DNA of 10,192 nt from NCBI GenBank assembly GCA_029778515.1, contig JAKOQD010000217.1, positions 1-10,192 on the forward strand, written 5' to 3'. A program made the position numbers and the translations under genes. The stretch is from Actinomycetes bacterium. GTDB lineage: Bacteria; Actinomycetota; Actinomycetes; Propionibacteriales; Propionibacteriaceae. Numbering within the stretch: position 1 is the stretch's first letter; the number at the start of each line of letters is the position of its first letter. A model generated the notes under the pieces. It did not search any database. It had not been told where the DNA came from and worked only from the letters and a program-made list of their open reading frames with translations. Shown piece by piece: positions 7,010 to 10,192 of this stretch.

Positions 7010-7513
7010 ATGACCGAGCAACCCACTACCTGGCTGACCCAAGACGCCTTCGACCGCCTCACCGAGGAACTTGCGTACCTCAAGACCGACGGCCGCCGGC
7101 TGGTGTCGGCGAAGATCGCACAGGCCCGCGAGGAGGGCGACCTCAGCGAGAACGGCGGCTACCACGCGGCCCGCGAGGAGCAGGGACATCAGGAGGCTCG
7201 CATCCGGCAGCTGACCGCGATGCTCGAGAACGCTCAGGTTGGTGAGGCGCCGGCAGACTCCGACGAGGTCACCCCGGGTGTCGCGGTCACCATCTACTAC
7301 GACGATGATCCGGACGACACCGACACCTTCCTGCTCGGCTCGCGTGAGTTGATGGGGCTCGACGAGTCGGTCGACATCGAGGTTTACAGCCCACAGTCTC
7401 CCCTTGGCGCGGCCATTCTCGGCCACAAGGTCGGCGAGACCGTCACCTACCGGGCGCCCGCTGGCCACCTGATCGAGGTGACCGTCGTCGAGGTGAAGCC
7501 CTTCACCGCCTGA
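7010..7513 (+). CDS. greA: Transcription elongation factor GreA
   Basis: GreA binds the RNA polymerase secondary channel and stimulates cleavage of backtracked RNA. The 167-aa product has an N-terminal antiparallel coiled coil (about 1-80) whose tip carries EEGDLSENGGYHAAREEQ. D44 and E47 correspond to the catalytic D41 and E44 of E. coli GreA. The C-terminal FKBP-like domain (about 85-165) ends in SPLGAAILGHKVGETVTYRAPAGHLIEVTVVEVKP, typical of GreA. Length is normal for Actinobacteria. The start is supported by the TAACCT hexamer 7 nt upstream, consistent with a leaderless transcript. Gene order with DUF4307 and mca matches M. tuberculosis Rv1080c-Rv1082. Convergent with the DUF2089 gene. 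Confidence 0.97.
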   Translation: MTEQPTTWLTQDAFDRLTEELAYLKTDGRRLVSAKIAQAREEGDLSENGGYHAAREEQGHQEARIRQLTAMLENAQVGEAPADSDEVTPGVAVTIYYDDDPDDTDTFLLGSRELMGLDESVDIEVYSPQSPLGAAILGHKVGETVTYRAPAGHLIEVTVVEVKPFTA

Positions 7514-7544
7514 GCCGCAACGGTGGCTGAGCCGCAACGGTGGC
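7511..7544. repeat. 17-bp exact tandem duplication at the greA stop codon
   Basis: TGAGCCGCAACGGTGGC occurs at 7511-7527 and again at 7528-7544, followed by a further TGAGC. The first TGA is the greA stop, so the duplication repeats the stop codon context and has no effect on the protein. Confidence 0.85.
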
Positions 7545-7565
7545 TGAGCTCACGAATCCCCGCAT

Positions 7566-7599
7566 CACCGAGGGCCAGCCCTCGGTGGCAGTGCCACCG
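7566..7599. terminator. Overlapping hairpins between convergent greA and DUF2089 genes
   Basis: The first hairpin (7566-7587) has arms CACCGAGGGC and GCCCTCGGTG, 10 complementary positions around CA (in practice 9 bp with a CCAG loop). The second (7583-7599) has arms CGGTGGC and GCCACCG around AGT. They share CGGTG and so exclude each other. Neither has a U tract, as is common in high-GC Actinobacteria. Placement between two 3' ends makes bidirectional termination the simplest reading. Confidence 0.65.
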
Positions 7600-7610
7600 G
7601 GATCGTCTGC

Positions 7611-7991
7611 TCAGCCGAGCCCCGCGAGCAGCTCAGCGGCCTCAGCCGGCGACAACACGCCGGTGGCGACCTCGCTGAGCACCTGGTCGCGGGTCATCGC
7701 CACGGGCTCGGCCTCGCCCGCAAGACCGAGCTTCGTCAGCAGTGCGGTGAAGCGCGCCCGCGCGGTCGGGTAGGAGACGCCGAGATGCTTCTCCACCTCG
7801 CGCAGATTGCCGCGCGAGGCCAGGAATACCCGCAGCAGCTCGCTCTCCCGCTCGTCCAGCGCACAGAAGTCACAGTGGCCGAACTCGCCGGCCAACTCCG
7901 ATCCGCAGCCGCGGCAACCGAGCCGGGTGGTGATCAGCGCATCTCCACAGACCGGACAGTCCGCCGGCGCCTGGTACAGCTTGGCGGTCAC
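7611..7991 (-). CDS. DUF2089 family zinc-ribbon/HTH protein
   Basis: This 126-aa protein probably acts as a DNA- or RNA-binding regulator in the cytosol. Six cysteines form three CxxC pairs: C12-C15 and C26-C29 of a zinc ribbon, and C40-C43 (CDFC). A helix-turn-helix-like segment (about 50-88, NLREVEKHLGVSYPTARARF) resembles the DNA-binding helices of sigma-70 region 4 proteins. A short helical module at 103-125 (DQVLSEVATGVLSPAEAAELLAGL) resembles the N-terminus of the upstream DUF4097-type protein. It starts with GTG at 7991, which shares bases with the TGA stop of that gene (GTGA), implying translational coupling. DUF2089 proteins are often encoded next to DUF4097 proteins; the target is unknown. 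The family call is good, the regulatory role inferred. Confidence 0.85.
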   Translation of the reverse strand: MTAKLYQAPADCPVCGDALITTRLGCRGCGSELAGEFGHCDFCALDERESELLRVFLASRGNLREVEKHLGVSYPTARARFTALLTKLGLAGEAEPVAMTRDQVLSEVATGVLSPAEAAELLAGLG

Positions 7992-8905
7992 TGCGCCACC
8001 TCATTGCCGGCCTTGATGTTCGCCCAGCCCATCACCACGCCCACATCGAGTCGAGCGGAGCCGTTGCCGAGCACGACTTCGTCCACCTGGCCGGTGTGGG
8101 CACCGCTCCAGCTCACCTTGCCGAGCTGCGCCTCCCCTCGGACGGTGACATTCGAGTGGTCGTCGAGGTCGACGCTCAGCTGTCCCGACTCAACCCGCAC
8201 CCGGGAGCGTCCGGTGGTGATCGCGCCCTTCAGCGTCGCCGAACCGGCCTGCACCAGCACGTCGTGCGCCTCGGCCACCCCGGTTAGGTCCGCACCTCCG
8301 GCGGTCACCCGCACCTTGCCGAGGTACGGCACGTCGTTGCAGGTGAGATGACCGGCGGTCACCTCGACATCAACGATGATTGACGGGTTGATCCGCAGAA
8401 GCAGTTCCTTGCCCAGGCCGAGCGCGCGGATGTCGTCCAGACTTCGCGGGGGACGCAGGATGCTGAACCCGTCCAGGCTCGGACCAAGCTCGCCGTCGCT
8501 GGTGATCTCCAGCACCGCGCCGTTGCGTCGCAGCACGTGCGGTCCCTCCGCCGACGCCGTGGCCACGGACGGGTCACCGACGATCCGCACCCTGCGTCCG
8601 ACCGCGCGGACGGAGATCCGGTCGACGCCCTTGCTGCCGGTCGGACGCCGCCGTCCAGTGGGTGCGTCCGGCGAACCCTCCGGTTGGGCGAACACGTCGC
8701 GAGCGTGCGGCGAGTACTGGCGGCGCGGCGAGTCGCCGAGTTCTTCCGCGGCGAGTTCCTCGTTGGTCGGCTCGGCCGGCTTGGTTTCCGGTGACTCAGG
8801 AGCCGCGGTCGCTTTCAGCGCGTCGATTCGGCGCGCCGCCTCGGATGCGTCGATCCGTCCGGCGGCGAGATCCTCAAGGATGGGACCAAGATCAGGAGTG
8901 CTCAT
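7988..8905 (-). CDS. DUF4097-type beta-repeat protein with N-terminal SHOCT-like module
   Basis: This 305-aa cytosolic protein has no signal peptide or membrane segment. Residues 4-31 (PDLGPILEDLAAGRIDASEAARRIDAL) form a SHOCT/YvlB-type helical hairpin. About 35-90 is a proline- and charge-rich linker. About 95-300 is a run of short beta strands with V/L alternation and G/D turns (VTAGHLTCNDV, VRVTAGGADLTGV, VLVQAGSATLKGA, VRVESGQLSVDL), typical of the DUF4097 beta-helix. I read the start as the ATG at 8905, because the SHOCT module begins there and TACTAT lies exactly 6 nt upstream; nine more codons are open upstream but cross that promoter. Cotranscribed and coupled with DUF2089 downstream. 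Function is unknown; YvlB of Bacillus, a relative, belongs to an envelope-stress-associated operon. Confidence 0.8.
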   Translation of the reverse strand: MSTPDLGPILEDLAAGRIDASEAARRIDALKATAAPESPETKPAEPTNEELAAEELGDSPRRQYSPHARDVFAQPEGSPDAPTGRRRPTGSKGVDRISVRAVGRRVRIVGDPSVATASAEGPHVLRRNGAVLEITSDGELGPSLDGFSILRPPRSLDDIRALGLGKELLLRINPSIIVDVEVTAGHLTCNDVPYLGKVRVTAGGADLTGVAEAHDVLVQAGSATLKGAITTGRSRVRVESGQLSVDLDDHSNVTVRGEAQLGKVSWSGAHTGQVDEVVLGNGSARLDVGVVMGWANIKAGNEVAQ

Positions 8906-8911
8906 AGCGCA

Positions 8912-8940
8912 ATAGTAGGTCGCACTTTCCAATCAGGAAA
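8912..8940 (-). promoter_or_regulatory. Leaderless promoter of the DUF4097-DUF2089 pair
   Basis: On the minus strand TTTCCT (8940-8935), a 17-nt spacer and TACTAT (8917-8912) lie 6 nt before the ATG at 8905, so the predicted transcription start is the A of ATG. TACTAT is a strong -10; the -35 is weak. An inverted repeat overlaps the -35. Confidence 0.6.
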
Positions 8941-8941
8941 G
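8925..8941. repeat. 6-bp inverted repeat over the -35 of the DUF4097 promoter
   Basis: CTTTCC (8925-8930) and GGAAAG (8936-8941) flank AATCA. The repeat covers the -35 and lies 10 nt after the PerM-type gene stop on the minus strand. It could be an operator, possibly for the DUF2089 protein itself, or a weak hairpin ending the upstream transcript. It is short enough to be chance. Confidence 0.45.
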
Positions 8942-8950
8942 GTTCTCTTT

Positions 8951-10078
8951 CTACTCTTGCAGGCGAACCGGTTTGAAGCGGGCGGGGTCGAGCCCGCGGA
9001 TGAACGCGACCGAGAACGCCAGCACCGGGATCACCAGCAGCGCGCCGACGATGCCGGCGAGCGTGGCGCCGACCGCCAGCCCGATCAGCACAGCCAGCGG
9101 ATGCAGCGAGACCGCACGTCCGAGCAGGATCGGCTGCAGGAAGTGACCCTCGGTCTGCACCACCGCGATCGTGATGCCGAGCATGATCAGGGCGCTGACG
9201 GGGCCGTGCGTGACCAGCGCCAGCAGGCAGGCCACCGCGCCCGAGAGCACCGCGCCGACCACCGGGATGAACGCAGTCACGAAGGTCAGGGCGAACAGCG
9301 CCCAGGCCATCGGCAGCCGCAGGATCAGCGCGCCGGCCAACATGCCGATCGCGTCCACCAGGGCCACCAGCACCTGGGCGCGCATGTAGGCGACCAGCGA
9401 GGCCCAGCCGTTGTCCGCAGCGCGCAGCGTAGGCGCCTGGTAGTGGACCGGCAACAGCTTCACCACAGAGCTCCAGATCTCACGTCCGGACGCGAGGAAG
9501 AAAAAAGTTGCGATCAGGGCGATCGCCAGGCCTGCCAAGAAGTGCCCGACGCCTACTCCGGCTTTGGCTGCGATCGAGGCCAACTCAGCCCTGGATTCAT
9601 TTACCCAGGTGGTGAACTGGGCCAGATAGCCGTCCAACTGCGCCTGGTCGATGTGCAGCGGCCCAGCTGCCAGCCAGTCGACCAGCGTCGCCAACGCCTT
9701 CACCGACTGGTCGATCAGCTCCGGCAACTCCCTGGCCACCTGGGCTCCGATCGCGAGGAACACGCCGCCGATCACCAGCACCATCGCCAGTAACGAACCG
9801 ATGGACGCGAGCACCCGCGGCCAGCCGAACCGCCGCAGCCGGGCATTCAGCGGGCTCAGCAGCGCCGAGAGCAACATGGCGACGGCTAGCGGCACAGCCA
9901 CGCCGGAGAAGTACTGCAGCAGCCACCAGATCAGCGCCAGCACCGCGGCGATCACCAGCAGCCGCCAAGACCACTCGGCCGCGGTGACGACTCCCTGGGG
10001 GATGCGTGGTCCCGGCATGTCGGCGGGACGGACTCCAAGCCGAGAACGTACGGCCCGTCGGGTTCGTGGCGTAGGCAC
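8951..10078 (-). CDS. AI-2E family (PerM-type) membrane protein
   Basis: This 375-aa polytopic membrane protein has about eight hydrophobic segments. After a basic N-terminus the pattern is TM pair at about 39-76, TM at about 87-112, an extracytoplasmic amphipathic stretch at about 115-175, TM with FFFLASGREIW at about 178-200, and a C-terminal TM bundle. Family hallmarks are LTFVTAFIPVVGAVLSG (about 265-281), LQPILLGRAVSLHPLAVLIGLAVG (about 314-337) and LVIPVLA near the end. Members are annotated as AI-2 exporters or permeases; some act as Na+/H+ antiporters, and the substrate here cannot be told. I prefer the GTG at 10078, which has TACGCT 6 nt upstream. An ATG at 10144 in the same frame would start next to the dispersed palindrome and add 22 residues without recognisable homology. 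It lies 45 bp upstream of the DUF4097 gene, which has its own promoter. Confidence 0.9.
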   Translation of the reverse strand: MPTPRTRRAVRSRLGVRPADMPGPRIPQGVVTAAEWSWRLLVIAAVLALIWWLLQYFSGVAVPLAVAMLLSALLSPLNARLRRFGWPRVLASIGSLLAMVLVIGGVFLAIGAQVARELPELIDQSVKALATLVDWLAAGPLHIDQAQLDGYLAQFTTWVNESRAELASIAAKAGVGVGHFLAGLAIALIATFFFLASGREIWSSVVKLLPVHYQAPTLRAADNGWASLVAYMRAQVLVALVDAIGMLAGALILRLPMAWALFALTFVTAFIPVVGAVLSGAVACLLALVTHGPVSALIMLGITIAVVQTEGHFLQPILLGRAVSLHPLAVLIGLAVGATLAGIVGALLVIPVLAFSVAFIRGLDPARFKPVRLQE

Positions 10079-10084
10079 GTGGTC

Positions 10085-10090
10085 AGCGTA
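10085..10090 (-). promoter_or_regulatory. Possible leaderless -10 (TACGCT) of the PerM-type gene
   Basis: On the minus strand TACGCT is followed by 6 nt and GTG at 10078. The same hexamer serves as the -10 of hemolysin III in this window. No strong -35 is visible 16-18 nt upstream; a short GGTT-TCC-AACC inverted repeat lies in that region. Confidence 0.4.
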
Positions 10091-10146
10091 GCCATTGCGG
10101 GTCGGTTGGAAACCTGACCGGCTCGGTTCTCGACGCCCCCGCATTC

Positions 10147-10192
10147 CCGCAAGCTGGACAGTTCCGCCCCGTCTTGGGACACAACCGTCCAG
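10147..10192. repeat. Copy 2 of the dispersed palindrome, truncated by the window edge
   Basis: The left arm CCGCAAGCTGGACAGTT (10147-10163), a 19-nt loop and the first 10 nt of the right arm (AACCGTCCAG) are visible. Arm and loop lengths match copy 1, which lies in the opposite orientation. It sits upstream of the PerM-type gene, in intergenic sequence. About seven nt of the right arm should follow outside the window. Confidence 0.8.

Noticed and set aside
8957..9793. Plus-strand open frame of 278 codons opposite the PerM-type gene
   Set aside because: Very rich in D, R, H and Q, the complement of a hydrophobic membrane protein; no independent support.
10079..10144. Longer start (ATG at 10144) for the PerM-type gene
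   Set aside because: It begins 3 nt from the dispersed palindrome, adds 22 residues without family resemblance, and runs across the likely TACGCT promoter.

Overview
The window is chromosomal DNA from a high-GC actinobacterium. The evidence is strong G/C bias at third codon positions, GTG starts, and a mycothiol S-conjugate amidase (Mca), an enzyme confined to mycothiol-making Actinobacteria. From memory, the gene order matches the Mycobacterium tuberculosis block Rv1080c-Rv1086 (greA, DUF4307, mca, small membrane protein, DUF255 thioredoxin protein, hemolysin III, Z-farnesyl diphosphate synthase), with phoH2 (Rv1095) further along. Every relative orientation agrees. The G+C level and the less mycobacterial proteins flanking this core would suit Propionibacteriales or a relative, but that placement is a guess.

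Layout. Positions 1-1322 (minus) hold phoH2, a PIN-PhoH ATPase/RNase cut by the left edge only a few codons before its expected end. A cis-prenyltransferase follows (1541-2344, minus) and diverges from a hemolysin III/PAQR membrane protein (2554-3201, plus). Their shared 209-bp interval has a sigma-A-like promoter with an operator-like palindrome over its -10. A 235-bp convergent interval (3202-3436) is rich in repeats: a 29-bp tandem array, a 53-bp palindrome and a G-quadruplex-type tract. Next, on the minus strand, come mca, a small membrane protein and a DUF255 thioredoxin-fold protein (6523 down to 3437), packed as an operon. DUF4307 and greA diverge from them (6582-7513, plus). A hairpin-rich convergent interval separates greA from a minus-strand pair, DUF4097-type beta-repeat protein and DUF2089 zinc-ribbon/HTH protein, whose stop and start codons overlap. 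An AI-2E/PerM-type membrane protein (10078-8951, minus) lies upstream of that pair. A second copy of the 53-bp palindrome, in the opposite orientation, is cut by the right edge.

Function. The core block combines thiol detoxification (Mca), a thioredoxin-fold protein, lipid-carrier synthesis (cis-prenyltransferase), membrane homeostasis (PAQR) and transcription-elongation rescue (GreA). Conserved synteny suggests shared housekeeping or envelope-stress roles, but no single pathway links all the genes.

Nothing looks like a defence island, prophage or secondary-metabolite cluster. The less ordinary signals are the dispersed 53-bp palindromic element, the C-rich 29-bp array directly after the hemolysin III stop, a recurring TANNNT-(6-7 nt)-start-codon arrangement at five genes (leaderless-type promoters), and the DUF4097-DUF2089 pair with similar short helical modules in both partners.
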